Shown: positions 5,620-13,398 of the stretch, in pieces | Position numbering within the stretch: the stretch's first letter is position 1 | Layout: each line of letters starts with the position of its first letter | DNA from: Alphaproteobacteria bacterium | GTDB taxonomy: Bacteria > Pseudomonadota > Alphaproteobacteria > Rhodobacterales > Rhodobacteraceae | Reading direction: 5' to 3' | NCBI GenBank assembly: GCA_013151535.1 | Contig: JAADIC010000108.1 | Span: 1-14,097, forward strand | Length of the DNA: 14,097 nucleotides | Notes under the pieces: generated by a model | Database searches by the model: none | What the model was told of the DNA's origin: nothing | What the model saw: only the letters and a program-made list of their open reading frames with translations | Made by a program: the position numbers and the translations under genes

Positions 5620-7046
5620 GGGTTCCCCTCTGGATCTCTGACGTTTTGACCCGATCCCAGCCGCGACTCGGCCAGAACGAATTTCTCGACGTCACGCTGA
5701 TTGTTTTCCAATCGGGTGACGGTTTCCGCCCGGTCTTTCGCAATATCCGCCCATTCTGGCGGATGCGGTGTCTTGCCGATAGCATCACGCACGGCATCGG
5801 GAAATTTCGCAGGATGGGCGGTGGACAGGGTAATCATTGGTACATTCGGTTTTGCATGCTGACGGGCAACATGCAGCGCCACCGCTGTGTGCGGATCACA
5901 AAGGTATCCGGTCTCGCGATATAATCGCCCGATTTCGGCGAGGGTCTCGGCTTCACTCGCGGCTCCTGCTTCAAAGTTATCCGCAATGAAGGACTGAACC
6001 GCTTCAGGCAAAGTATAGCTGCCGCCTTTCCTGAGGTCGCGCATAAGCGCCACCACCAAATCCGCGTCGCGCGCAGAGGCTTCAAACAAAAGCCGCTCGA
6101 AGTTCGAGGATATCTGGATATCCATTGATGGCGTGATCGTGGGCCTGACCTTACCCAATTTATGCACGCCCGTTGCGCGTGTACGGGTAAGGATGTCGTT
6201 CTCGTTTGTAGCGATGACCAACTGGTCAATCCGCAAACCCATCTGCCTGGCCACAAACCCCGCATAAATGTCGCCGAAATTTCCAGTGGGTACGGTGAAG
6301 CATACTTTCTGCGAAGGTGCCCCCAGTGCGGTCGCGGCAGTGAAGTAATAGACCACCTGCGCCATGATCCGGCCCCAATTGATCGAGTTCACAGCCGAAA
6401 GCTGTACGCGCTCGCGGAACGCTTCATGGGCGAACATGGATTTCACCATGCTCTGGCAATCATCAAAACTGCCGTCAACAGCAATGGCATGGCAATTTGG
6501 TGCCCCGACAGTCGTCATCTGCCGCCGTTGAAAATCCGAGACTTTGCCATGCGGATACATAAAGAACGTATCAATCCCATCGCAGGACTTGAAAGCCTCC
6601 AGCGCCGCGCCGCCGGTATCGCCCGACGTTGCCCCGACGATGGTCAGCCGTTTGCCGGTTTCGGTCAGTACATGATCCATCAGCCGCGCCAGAATCTGCA
6701 TGGCCACGTCCTTGAACGCCAGCGTCGGCCCGTGGAACAATTCCAACAGCCAGTTGTTGGGGCCGAGCTGCACCAGCGGCACCGTCGCCGGATGATGAAA
6801 TGTGCCGTAAGCGTCGTCGATCATGGCGCGCAGGATATCGTCGGCAATCTCGCCATCGACAAATTTTGCCATGACTTCAAACGCCACATCCGCATAGGGC
6901 CGCCCCTTAAACCCGGCGATTTCGCCAGGCGTGAAGCTGGGCCAGGTCTCGGGCACATAAAGCCCGCCATCGGGGGCCAAACCGGCAAGCAGCGCCTCGC
7001 TGAAGGTCAGCGCGGGTGCTTTGCCACGGGTCGAGATATATTTCAT
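5616..7046 (-). CDS. thrC: Threonine synthase
   Basis: The 476-residue product begins 'MKYISTRGKAPALTFSEAL' and 'GGLYVPE', the standard N-terminus of the longer (yeast/proteobacterial) threonine synthases. It continues with 'ELFHGPTLAFKDVAMQ', where Lys112 is the PLP Schiff-base residue, then 'GATSGDTGGAALEAF' (phosphate-binding loop). Later blocks are 'FPTGNFGD'-like 'VPTGNFGDIYAG' and 'TATNEND'-like 'IATNENDILTR'. The enzyme converts O-phospho-L-homoserine to threonine in the cytoplasm. The start at ATG 7046 has AGGAAACG upstream. About 20 residues beyond the usual end ('SRLGSGQNVRDPEGNP') are extra. The gene follows the ABC ATPase after 142 bp without an obvious terminator and overlaps the next PLP gene. 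Whether it is the housekeeping copy or a paralog tied to the importer cannot be told from this window. Confidence 0.9.
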   Translation of the reverse strand: MKYISTRGKAPALTFSEALLAGLAPDGGLYVPETWPSFTPGEIAGFKGRPYADVAFEVMAKFVDGEIADDILRAMIDDAYGTFHHPATVPLVQLGPNNWLLELFHGPTLAFKDVAMQILARLMDHVLTETGKRLTIVGATSGDTGGAALEAFKSCDGIDTFFMYPHGKVSDFQRRQMTTVGAPNCHAIAVDGSFDDCQSMVKSMFAHEAFRERVQLSAVNSINWGRIMAQVVYYFTAATALGAPSQKVCFTVPTGNFGDIYAGFVARQMGLRIDQLVIATNENDILTRTRATGVHKLGKVRPTITPSMDIQISSNFERLLFEASARDADLVVALMRDLRKGGSYTLPEAVQSFIADNFEAGAASEAETLAEIGRLYRETGYLCDPHTAVALHVARQHAKPNVPMITLSTAHPAKFPDAVRDAIGKTPHPPEWADIAKDRAETVTRLENNQRDVEKFVLAESRLGSGQNVRDPEGNP

Positions 7047-7188
7047 AGCTCGTTTCCTATGCAGGACCAGTCCAGAACATCTTTGGCTGGTTCTCCTGAT
7101 TTCACAACGTCAAAGCCCTGTTCGAATTGATCTAACGGCGACCGGTGGGGGTCTTTCGATCTGACACGACGGCGTGGTTTTTCAAGGG

Positions 7189-8187
7189 TCAGGCCAATGC
7201 CTCGGCATGATGGCACGCGACCAGATGTTTGTCACCGATCTGTCTGAAATCAGGCAGTTGCGAGCGGCATTTTTCGTCGGCATGGGCGCAGCGGGCGTGA
7301 AAGGCGCAACCCGAGGGAGGGTTGAACGGGTTCGGAGGTTCGCCGCGGATCGTTGCGCGCGACGCACGGGCGCGCGGGTCGGGCACAGGAACGGCCGAAA
7401 TCAGCGCCTTTGTGTAGGGGTGCATCGGGTTTTCCAACAGTTCCTTGCTGTCGGCAAGTTCAACAATCCTGCCCAGATACATCACCGCTATGCGCGAAGA
7501 AATGTGGCGTACAATGCTCAGGTCATGGGTGATGAACAGGTAGGTCAGCCCGAGTTTCTTTTGCATATCCGCAAGCAGGTTGACCACCTGCGCCTGCACC
7601 GACACATCCAGTGCGGATACGCTTTCGTCGCATACCACCAGTTTCGGACCGTTTATAAGGGCACGCGCGATCACCACGCGCTGTTGCTGACCGCCCGACA
7701 ATTGGTGCGGGTAGCGCTCCAGCAAATGTGGCGGCAGGCTGACCGCCTCAAGCATTTCCAATACTTTGTCGGGGCGCTGATCCGGGTCGCCAATATCATG
7801 GATATCCAGCGGCTCGCGGATCTGTGCGCCGATTGACAGGCGTGGGTTCAGCGCGCCGAGCGGGTTCTGGAACACCAGTTGCATTTCGCTGCGCAGCCGG
7901 CGCCATTCCTGCTTGTCGACTTTGGTGATGTCCTGCCCGAGGAACGATACCGAGCCCGATGTCGGCTCGATCAGGTTCAGGATCAGTTGACCCAGGGTCG
8001 ATTTCCCGCAGCCACTTTCACCGACCAGCCCCAGGGTTTCACCTGTACGCAGCTCCAGTGATACCCCGTTCACCGCATGGGCGATCATGCGTTTGCCGAA
8101 AAATGATGTGCGCGGCCCGGTGAAATGGCAGACCAGATCGCGCACTTCCATCAGGATTTCGGGTTCAATGGCTGCCGGTTTGTTCAT
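7189..8187 (-). CDS. Oligopeptide/dipeptide ABC transporter ATP-binding protein (OppF/DppF type)
   Basis: This is an ATPase subunit energising solute import at the inner membrane. The start is ATG 8187, which overlaps the preceding ATPase stop by 4 bp; a longer frame upstream of it is overlap with that gene. In the 332 residues I see Walker A 'GESGCGKS' (57-64), Q-loop 'VFQNP' (Gln107), signature 'LSGGQQQR' (163-170), Walker B 'LVVCDES' (Glu188) and H-loop 'ITHD' (His221). The C-terminal peptide-transporter extension has 'HPYTKALISAVPVPDP' and a cysteine set (C294, C300, C307, C325). The ordered cysteines are typical of the Opp/Dpp ATPase tail, where they bind an iron-sulfur cluster in studied members. 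It forms a heterodimer with the adjacent ATPase. Confidence 0.93.
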   Translation of the reverse strand: MNKPAAIEPEILMEVRDLVCHFTGPRTSFFGKRMIAHAVNGVSLELRTGETLGLVGESGCGKSTLGQLILNLIEPTSGSVSFLGQDITKVDKQEWRRLRSEMQLVFQNPLGALNPRLSIGAQIREPLDIHDIGDPDQRPDKVLEMLEAVSLPPHLLERYPHQLSGGQQQRVVIARALINGPKLVVCDESVSALDVSVQAQVVNLLADMQKKLGLTYLFITHDLSIVRHISSRIAVMYLGRIVELADSKELLENPMHPYTKALISAVPVPDPRARASRATIRGEPPNPFNPPSGCAFHARCAHADEKCRSQLPDFRQIGDKHLVACHHAEALA

Positions 8188-9194
8188 GTCGCAGCCACCG
8201 GATGCATACAGGCCACGCGGCGCGTGTCGCTGATCTGACTGAAATCCGGGCGAACGCCAGAGCAGGCGTCGTCGCAATGTCCGCAGCGCGGCTCAAACCG
8301 GCAGCCCTCGACAAAATCCTGCGGCGGTGGGGCCGCGCCCTCGATGGCGCTCAGGCGATCCACGGATCGGTCGATACGGGGCAGGGAATTGAGCAGGCCC
8401 ATTGTGTAGTGATGCAAAGGGCTGTCAAACAGATCAAGCACCGGCGCTTCCTCGACCACGCGCCCGGCATACATCACCGCCACGTCATCGGCGGCCTCGG
8501 CGATCACACCCAGATCATGGGTGATTAGGATCAGCGCCATATCCAGCTCCTTTTTCAGGTCGGACAACAGTTCAAGTATTTGCGCCTGAATGGTCACATC
8601 CAAAGCCGTCGTCGGTTCGTCCGCGATCAGCAGTTTAGGCTGGCAGGCGATGGCCATGGCGATCATCGCCCGCTGGCTCATGCCACCTGAAAACTGGTGT
8701 GGGTATTCGCCGAACCGGGTTTTCGGCTCGGGAATGCCGACCAGATCAAGCAGTTCAAGGGTGCGCTTTGCCGCGCCAGATTTGGACAGGTTCTGGTGCA
8801 GGTGCAGGGATTCGGCGATTTGCCAGCCAATGGTGCGCACCGGGTTCAGCGACACCATCGGATCCTGAAACACCATACCGATCTGACAACCGCGCAGCGC
8901 TTCCATTTCCTCTTCGCTGACTTTCAACAGGTCGCGCCCCTGAAACAACACTTCGCCACTGGTGACACGCCCGCGCACCGCCAACAGGCGCAGAACCGCG
9001 AGGCAAGTGACGCTTTTGCCGCTGCCGCTTTCGCCAACAAGACCAAGCGTGCGCCCGGCGCTGACCTGCAAATCAACGTTATCCACCACTCGGTGGCAGC
9101 CATCCGGCGTGTCAAAAACCACCGACAGGCCGCGCACCTCAAGCAGCGGTGTTGCGCGGGCGGCATCAGGCCCTGTGTTACTCGGATCAATCAT
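8184..9194 (-). CDS. Oligopeptide/dipeptide ABC transporter ATP-binding protein (OppD/DppD type)
   Basis: This is the first of two ATPase subunits, 336 residues. Motifs: Walker A 'GESGSGKS' (54-61), Q-loop 'VFQDP' (Gln110), signature 'FSGGMSQR' (168-175), Walker B 'LLIADEP' (Glu193) and H-loop 'ITHD' (His226). The Opp/Dpp-type C-terminal extension is present: 'HHYTMGLLNSLP', then 'GCRFEPRCGHCDDAC' with C298, C304, C307 and C311, and C329 near the end. Both its start (ATG 9194) and its stop overlap neighbouring genes by 4 bp, so the permease and ATPase genes are translationally coupled. Partner: the OppF-type protein encoded immediately downstream. Substrate specificity is not set by this subunit. 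Confidence 0.93.
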   Translation of the reverse strand: MIDPSNTGPDAARATPLLEVRGLSVVFDTPDGCHRVVDNVDLQVSAGRTLGLVGESGSGKSVTCLAVLRLLAVRGRVTSGEVLFQGRDLLKVSEEEMEALRGCQIGMVFQDPMVSLNPVRTIGWQIAESLHLHQNLSKSGAAKRTLELLDLVGIPEPKTRFGEYPHQFSGGMSQRAMIAMAIACQPKLLIADEPTTALDVTIQAQILELLSDLKKELDMALILITHDLGVIAEAADDVAVMYAGRVVEEAPVLDLFDSPLHHYTMGLLNSLPRIDRSVDRLSAIEGAAPPPQDFVEGCRFEPRCGHCDDACSGVRPDFSQISDTRRVACMHPVAAT

Positions 9195-10108
9195 TGCAGG
9201 GTCGGGTCCAGTCTGTCACGCAGCCAATCGCCGACAATGGCAATTGACAGGGTTAAAAAGAAAATCACCGTGCCGGGAAGCACCGCAATCCACGGCGCCA
9301 GAATAAGATAGTCACGCCCGACGCCCAGTATCTGCCCCAGACTGGTCATCGGTGGCTGCACACCAAGGCCAAGAAAGCTGAGGGTTGATTCCAGCAGGAT
9401 CACACCTGGCAGATTGATCGTTGCCTGCACGATCAGGGTGCCCATGATGTTGGGCAATACATGGCGACGGTAAATATTGAAATGGCTGAGGCCAAGCGAG
9501 CGCACGGCCAGCACATAATCCTGCTGATTTGCCGACAAAACCATGGAACGGGCCAGTCGCGCATAGCGTTCCCAGCCGTCGATACCCACCACAATAATCA
9601 AAATCGTCAGGCTGTTGCCAACGAATGCCAGAATGGCCAGCGCAAAAATGATGAACGGCAATGAAACCTGAACATCCACCAGCATCATCAGCACTTCTTC
9701 CACCCAACCACGGAAATGCGCCGCAACGATGCCGAGAAAGCTGCCCAGCACAGCCCCGATTGCGGTGCCAATCACCCCGATCAACACGCTCAGACGCAGA
9801 CCACGGATCAGTCGGCTGAGAACATCGCGGCCCAGATCATCTGTACCGAAAATATGCTCCCATGATCCGCCATCCATGAACACCGGCGGCTGCAACTGAT
9901 TGAACAGGTCCAGTTGCGTGTGCGGGTAGGGCTGGAACAGAAATCCGAATACCGCGACAAACAAAATGAAACCGATATAGATCATCGCTATGGTGACCAG
10001 CCATTCACCCTGCAACCCCCAACGATGCATCAGCGCGCCCAGCCAACTGCGGTTTATCTGCGCGCCAGCCTGCGGCGGCTCTTTAACCTCTGTGTTGCGA
10101 ACGCTCAT
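9191..10108 (-). CDS. Peptide-type ABC transporter permease (OppC/DppC type)
   Basis: The 305-residue inner-membrane permease has an N-terminal cytoplasmic stretch of about 35 residues, a first membrane helix ('TIAMIYIGFILFVAVFGFLF'), then the OppC marker 'HIFGTDDLGRDVLSRLI' (88-95 core) and several further helices. The EAA-type coupling loop reads 'YVLAVRSLGLSHFNIYRRH' (about 198-216) followed by 'LPN', where the ATPases dock. The segment 'LESTLSFLGLGVQPP' is also typical of the family. The start ATG 10108 overlaps the upstream permease stop by 4 bp and the stop overlaps the OppD-type start by 4 bp. It should form the membrane channel with the adjacent OppB-type permease. Confidence 0.93.
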   Translation of the reverse strand: MSVRNTEVKEPPQAGAQINRSWLGALMHRWGLQGEWLVTIAMIYIGFILFVAVFGFLFQPYPHTQLDLFNQLQPPVFMDGGSWEHIFGTDDLGRDVLSRLIRGLRLSVLIGVIGTAIGAVLGSFLGIVAAHFRGWVEEVLMMLVDVQVSLPFIIFALAILAFVGNSLTILIIVVGIDGWERYARLARSMVLSANQQDYVLAVRSLGLSHFNIYRRHVLPNIMGTLIVQATINLPGVILLESTLSFLGLGVQPPMTSLGQILGVGRDYLILAPWIAVLPGTVIFFLTLSIAIVGDWLRDRLDPTLQ

Positions 10109-11037
10109 TTCCCGCCTCCCCCGGTCACGCTTATGCGCGGATCAAGAAATCCGTACAGAATATCGACCAGCAGATTGGCCAGAATGACGGTCGAGGCCAC
10201 CATCAGAATAAACAACTGCACCACCGCAAAATCGCGCACCCCTACCGAGGTGATGAATAATCGCCCGGCGCCGGGCCAGGCGAAAACCGTTTCGATCACC
10301 ACCGAGCCGCCAATCAGCCAGCCCAGTTGAAAACCAATGACCGTTACTGTCGGGATCGCCGCATTCGGCAGGGCATGCCAGGCGATTTGTCGCCATCGCG
10401 GCGCGCCCTTGGCCCGGGCCGTGCGCATGTAAGACTGGCGCAGAACTTCCAACATGGCCGAGCGGGTGAACCGCGCGATGCTGCCCGACAGCGTCAGGCC
10501 CAGCGTCGTTGCGGGCAGGATCAGGTGTTTCCAGGTATCTGCCCCGGCGGTCGGCAGCCAGCGCAGTTTCAGCGAAAACAACAGGATTAGTAAAAGCGCC
10601 AGAAAATAACTGGGCATCGAGAAAGAAGCCACAGCCGCCGTCATGATACCCCGGTCCCAGACGGTCCCACGTTTCAGGGCCGCAATGGTCCCCAGCAAGA
10701 CCCCGGCGATCACGCTGATAACAAAGGTCGTGCCGCCCAGTAGCAGGGTTTTAGGCAGCCGCTCGGTGACCAGATCCCAGGCCGACTGGCCGTCAAAGAA
10801 CGAAGTGCCGAAATCGCCGCGCAGAATGTCGCCAAGGTAAATCACATATTGTTCGAAGATCGATTTATCGATGCCCCATTTCGCCCGGAATACATCGAGC
10901 GTGGCTTCGGGCGTGCCGAGGGAAAATACACTGTAGAGCGGATCGCCGGAGGCCCGAAGGACCAGGAAAACCGCAGATACCACGATCCAAAGCGTAAAGA
11001 TGCTGCGCAATACTTTTATAAGAACATATCGGGTCAA
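10105..11037 (-). CDS. Peptide-type ABC transporter permease (OppB/DppB type)
   Basis: The 310-residue inner-membrane permease begins 'RYVLIKVLRSIFTLWIVV', the usual first helix of OppB-type proteins. It contains 'GDFGTSFFDGQSAWDLV' (family N-terminal motif) and the EAA loop 'YMRTARAKGAPRWRQIAW' followed by 'HALPNA', then 'GGSVVIETVFAWPGAGRL'. The start codon is TTG at 11037; no ATG or GTG lies in frame nearby, and AGGCGA stands about eight bases upstream as a weak ribosome-binding site. A weak start would fit permeases being made at lower level than the binding protein. It is separated from the binding-protein gene by 97 bp containing a strong stem-loop and overlaps the next permease by 4 bp. 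Confidence 0.92.
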   Translation of the reverse strand: MTRYVLIKVLRSIFTLWIVVSAVFLVLRASGDPLYSVFSLGTPEATLDVFRAKWGIDKSIFEQYVIYLGDILRGDFGTSFFDGQSAWDLVTERLPKTLLLGGTTFVISVIAGVLLGTIAALKRGTVWDRGIMTAAVASFSMPSYFLALLLILLFSLKLRWLPTAGADTWKHLILPATTLGLTLSGSIARFTRSAMLEVLRQSYMRTARAKGAPRWRQIAWHALPNAAIPTVTVIGFQLGWLIGGSVVIETVFAWPGAGRLFITSVGVRDFAVVQLFILMVASTVILANLLVDILYGFLDPRISVTGGGGK

Positions 11038-11081
11038 TTTTGGTTCGCCTGACTGGTTTGATGCGCTCTGTTCAGAAATCG

Positions 11082-11112
11082 GGTGGGCCGCAGGATCAGT
11101 CTGCGGCCCACC
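11082..11112 (-). terminator. Strong stem-loop between binding-protein and permease genes
   Basis: GGTGGGCCGCAG (11082-11093) and CTGCGGCCCACC (11101-11112) are a perfect 12-bp inverted repeat with a 7-base loop. It begins 22 bases after the binding-protein stop on the minus strand. No U-run follows, so it is unlikely to be a full intrinsic terminator. In ABC operons such hairpins often protect the upstream binding-protein mRNA from 3' decay or cause partial termination, giving excess binding protein over permease. That role is inference here. Confidence 0.65.
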
Positions 11113-11134
11113 TGGTTGCTCAAGTCAACTGCGT

Positions 11135-12673
11135 TTAGCCGTTGTCTTTTACGTTGTTGGCACGGAAGTCCATGTAGAAGAACGTGTATGGCGTCCAGTC
11201 CAGGTCTTTGCGAACACCGTAGGCTTCAACCGGACGATACAGCAGGATTGCCGGTACCAGATCGTCCCACAGATCGAGCAGGCCCATATAGGCCTTCATG
11301 CGGGTGTCAAAGTCCGAACCCTGCTCAATGGCAGTACCAAGTGCGGCGAACTCAGCCGGTGGTGTGCCGCCCCAGTCTTTCAGACGGTGGCCACCTTCAC
11401 GGCCCCAGCTAAACCACATGCCGCCACCGGGATCAGTCATCCACATGTTGTCAGAGGCGTTATAGGCGTCGCCTTCCTGACCCATCTGGCCCCAGTTCTC
11501 GATGATGTCGAGCTTGACGTTCAGACCAACCTCTTTCCACATCTCGACGCCAACTTCCATGGCGCGGGTCATGTTGGTGTAATAGCCACTGACGATCCGA
11601 ATGGTGATTTCCTCACCGTCGTAACCGGCCTCGGCCAACAGCCGTTTTGCCTCTTCCGGATCATACGGCAGCGCGCCACGATCAGGCATCGAATAGGCAC
11701 CGTAACCGGCAAAGTCGTAAGTGCCGGCGACAGTCAACCCGTTCCACAGCTTGTCAGCCAGCAGTGCACGGTTCAGAGACAACGCCATGGCTTTGCGGAT
11801 GCGCTTGTCAGCCTGTGGCCTGTCATCCTTATACTGGCGAAAGGTAATCATATGCACGTTTTCAACCGAAACTGCCCGTATCTCGGTGGCCGCATCGTTA
11901 TCGATCGGACGGGTCTGATCTGGTGGCAACGATGTAACGATGTCATATTCACCAGTAATCAGGCCAGCGATCCGCGACGATACCTCGGGCACCTCAACGA
12001 ACTTGATGCTGCTGAGCGGTGGTTTTTCGCCCCAATAGTCGTCATTGGCTTCCAGCGTAACGGATTCGCCCGCAACCCGGCCAGCCCATTTGTACGGACC
12101 GGTACCAATCGGAACCCGCCCGAACTCTTCTTTACCTACCTTCTGGTAATAGGCTTGCGGATAGATCTGGCCCATCACCGTCGCCATCCGTGCCAGCAAT
12201 GCCGGATCGGGGTTCTTGGTGGTAATGCGAACCGTCTTGTCATCGACTGCCACCACGCTTGCGATGGTTCCCGATGCCGCAAACGGCTCTTCGCCTTCGC
12301 CGTAAGTGTTGTTGATCGAGAACGCCACGTCAGCCGTGGTCATCGTTGTGCCGTCGTGGAATTTGACACCCTGACGAATGGCAAAGTCCCACTCGGTCGG
12401 TGAAACCTGCTCCCATGAGGTTGCCAGACCGGGAACAAGTTCTGACCCGCTGCCATCCGCATTGGACAGATAGTTACGCCACACAAGCGTGTCGTAAATC
12501 GAATAGGCCACGCGCGCGCCAAAGTTGGAATTGACCGTTGGCCCATGCGACGCCCAGGTCGAGGGCATGGCTATCTTCAGGCTCGGACGATCATCCGATG
12601 CGGCGAAAACTGCGCCTGCGCCCAAAGAAACCGTGATCGACGCTGCGATCATCAGCGCCTTGGCTGATTTCAT
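11135..12673 (-). CDS. ABC transporter substrate-binding protein, family 5 (peptide/nickel/opine type)
   Basis: This is the periplasmic solute receptor of the importer. From ATG 12673 the product is 512 residues with a signal peptide: 'MKSAKALMIAASITVSLGAG' followed by 'AVFA', with likely cleavage after residue 24. Family-5 hallmarks are 'ELVPGLATSWEQV' (about 78-90), 'FAIRQGVKFHDGTTMTTADV' (about 97-116), 'GTGPYKW' and 'RKAMALSLNRALL'. The family binds peptides, opines, nickel chelates, glutathione and others, so the ligand is open. The start is debatable. An in-frame TTG at 12730 has an ideal GGGAGG (12738-12743) seven bases upstream, whereas the AAGGAGGG (12698-12705) before the ATG is 24 bases away. 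The TTG start would add 19 residues ahead of the signal peptide. A still longer open frame to 12973 is not convincing coding sequence. Confidence 0.9.
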   Translation of the reverse strand: MKSAKALMIAASITVSLGAGAVFAASDDRPSLKIAMPSTWASHGPTVNSNFGARVAYSIYDTLVWRNYLSNADGSGSELVPGLATSWEQVSPTEWDFAIRQGVKFHDGTTMTTADVAFSINNTYGEGEEPFAASGTIASVVAVDDKTVRITTKNPDPALLARMATVMGQIYPQAYYQKVGKEEFGRVPIGTGPYKWAGRVAGESVTLEANDDYWGEKPPLSSIKFVEVPEVSSRIAGLITGEYDIVTSLPPDQTRPIDNDAATEIRAVSVENVHMITFRQYKDDRPQADKRIRKAMALSLNRALLADKLWNGLTVAGTYDFAGYGAYSMPDRGALPYDPEEAKRLLAEAGYDGEEITIRIVSGYYTNMTRAMEVGVEMWKEVGLNVKLDIIENWGQMGQEGDAYNASDNMWMTDPGGGMWFSWGREGGHRLKDWGGTPPAEFAALGTAIEQGSDFDTRMKAYMGLLDLWDDLVPAILLYRPVEAYGVRKDLDWTPYTFFYMDFRANNVKDNG

Positions 12674-12988
12674 GATACCGCTGCCAGGACTGGTCGTCCC
12701 TCCTTGCGGCCTTCTTTTGTTTATATTCAATTTATATCCTCCCGATTTATTTTTTGCCCAGGCAATCAATGACGTTTCGCGGGCAGCGACTACATTCATT
12801 GATGCCAAGGAAGTTTTGTGTGGCGAACGCCACGATTTGACGACAAGTCTGGACAAGGCTGAGTAAGGTTTCAGACATATCCGTACCCACGTGACGTCGG
12901 TAATAGCTGTGTATTCGTTAAGTGGCATTTGACCAGAATTTCGACCAACCTGATTATCCTTAAACTCTGACATGCGCAGTCCAATCTC
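12674..12988 (-). promoter_or_regulatory. Upstream region of the importer operon
   Basis: About 315 bp between the cueR remnant and the binding-protein ATG. It must hold the operon promoter unless transcription reads through from copA-cueR. I see no promoter boxes good enough to call. Visible signals are two Shine-Dalgarno-like sites (12738-12743 and 12698-12705) and a small perfect hairpin, GTGGCG-AA-CGCCAC (12820-12833). An AT-rich stretch lies at 12720-12760. No convincing independent gene lies here. Confidence 0.4.
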
Positions 12989-13385
12989 CTAATTCTCGAG
13001 ACCGCCGAGATCCTTGAGGATCGGGCAGTCGGGCCGGTGGTCACCGGCGCATTCGTCAATCAGATGCGAAAGCGTGTCGCGCATGGCATTCAGGCCAGAG
13101 ATCTTGGATTCGATCTGCACCAGTTGTTCGTTGGCGATGCGTTTCACATCGGAACTGGCACGGGTTTCGTCATCATACAGTGCCACAAGCGCGCGGCAGT
13201 CCTCGATCGTGAACCCCAGTGACCGGGCGCGGCCCAGAAACGCCAGCTTGTGTAATTCTTTGTCGCAAAACGCCCGGTAGCCAGCCATTGGTATCGCGCA
13301 GCGGGCTGACCAACCCGATATCTTCGTAATAACGGATGGTTTTCACCGGCAGCCCGGAGCGGGCCGACACATCACCAATATTCAT
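12989..13385 (-). pseudogene. cueR: CueR-type copper-responsive MerR regulator, frameshifted
   Basis: From ATG 13385 (AAGGAA upstream, 13 bp after the copA stop) the protein starts 'MNIGDVSARSGLPVKTIRYY' with the MerR helix-turn-helix. It loses frame after 'LRDTNG' and continues in another frame as 'GYRAFCDKELHKLAFLGRAR' to the stop at 12989. The cause is visible: GCCA is duplicated in tandem at 13280-13287. Removing one copy gives a clean 130-residue protein. In that protein Ser77, Cys111 and Cys119 match the Cu(I)/Ag(I)-sensing CueR arrangement, including the C-x7-C loop 'CAGDHRPDC'. Intact CueR activates copper-efflux genes. As read, the product would be a DNA-binding fragment without the metal site. 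An internal ATG (13288) could express the C-terminal part. A sequencing error is the main alternative. Confidence 0.85.
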
Positions 13386-13398
13386 GTGATTTCCTTGT

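Noticed and set aside
6162..7130. Open plus-strand frame of 322 codons opposite thrC
   Set aside because: It is a shadow of threonine synthase, rich in R, H and Q, with no motif.
11000..12403. Long open plus-strand frame (467 codons) opposite the binding-protein gene
   Set aside because: The minus strand encodes an unmistakable family-5 binding protein. The plus-strand product has no domain pattern and arises from GC-rich codon bias.
12820..12833. GTGGCG-AA-CGCCAC hairpin as a terminator for cueR
   Set aside because: The stem is only 6 bp and neither strand shows a following T-run, so a terminator call is not supported.
12674..12973. Extension of the binding protein to an ATG at 12973 with AGGAG upstream
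   Set aside because: The 100 added residues precede a normal signal peptide, which would then be internal, and they have no domain character.
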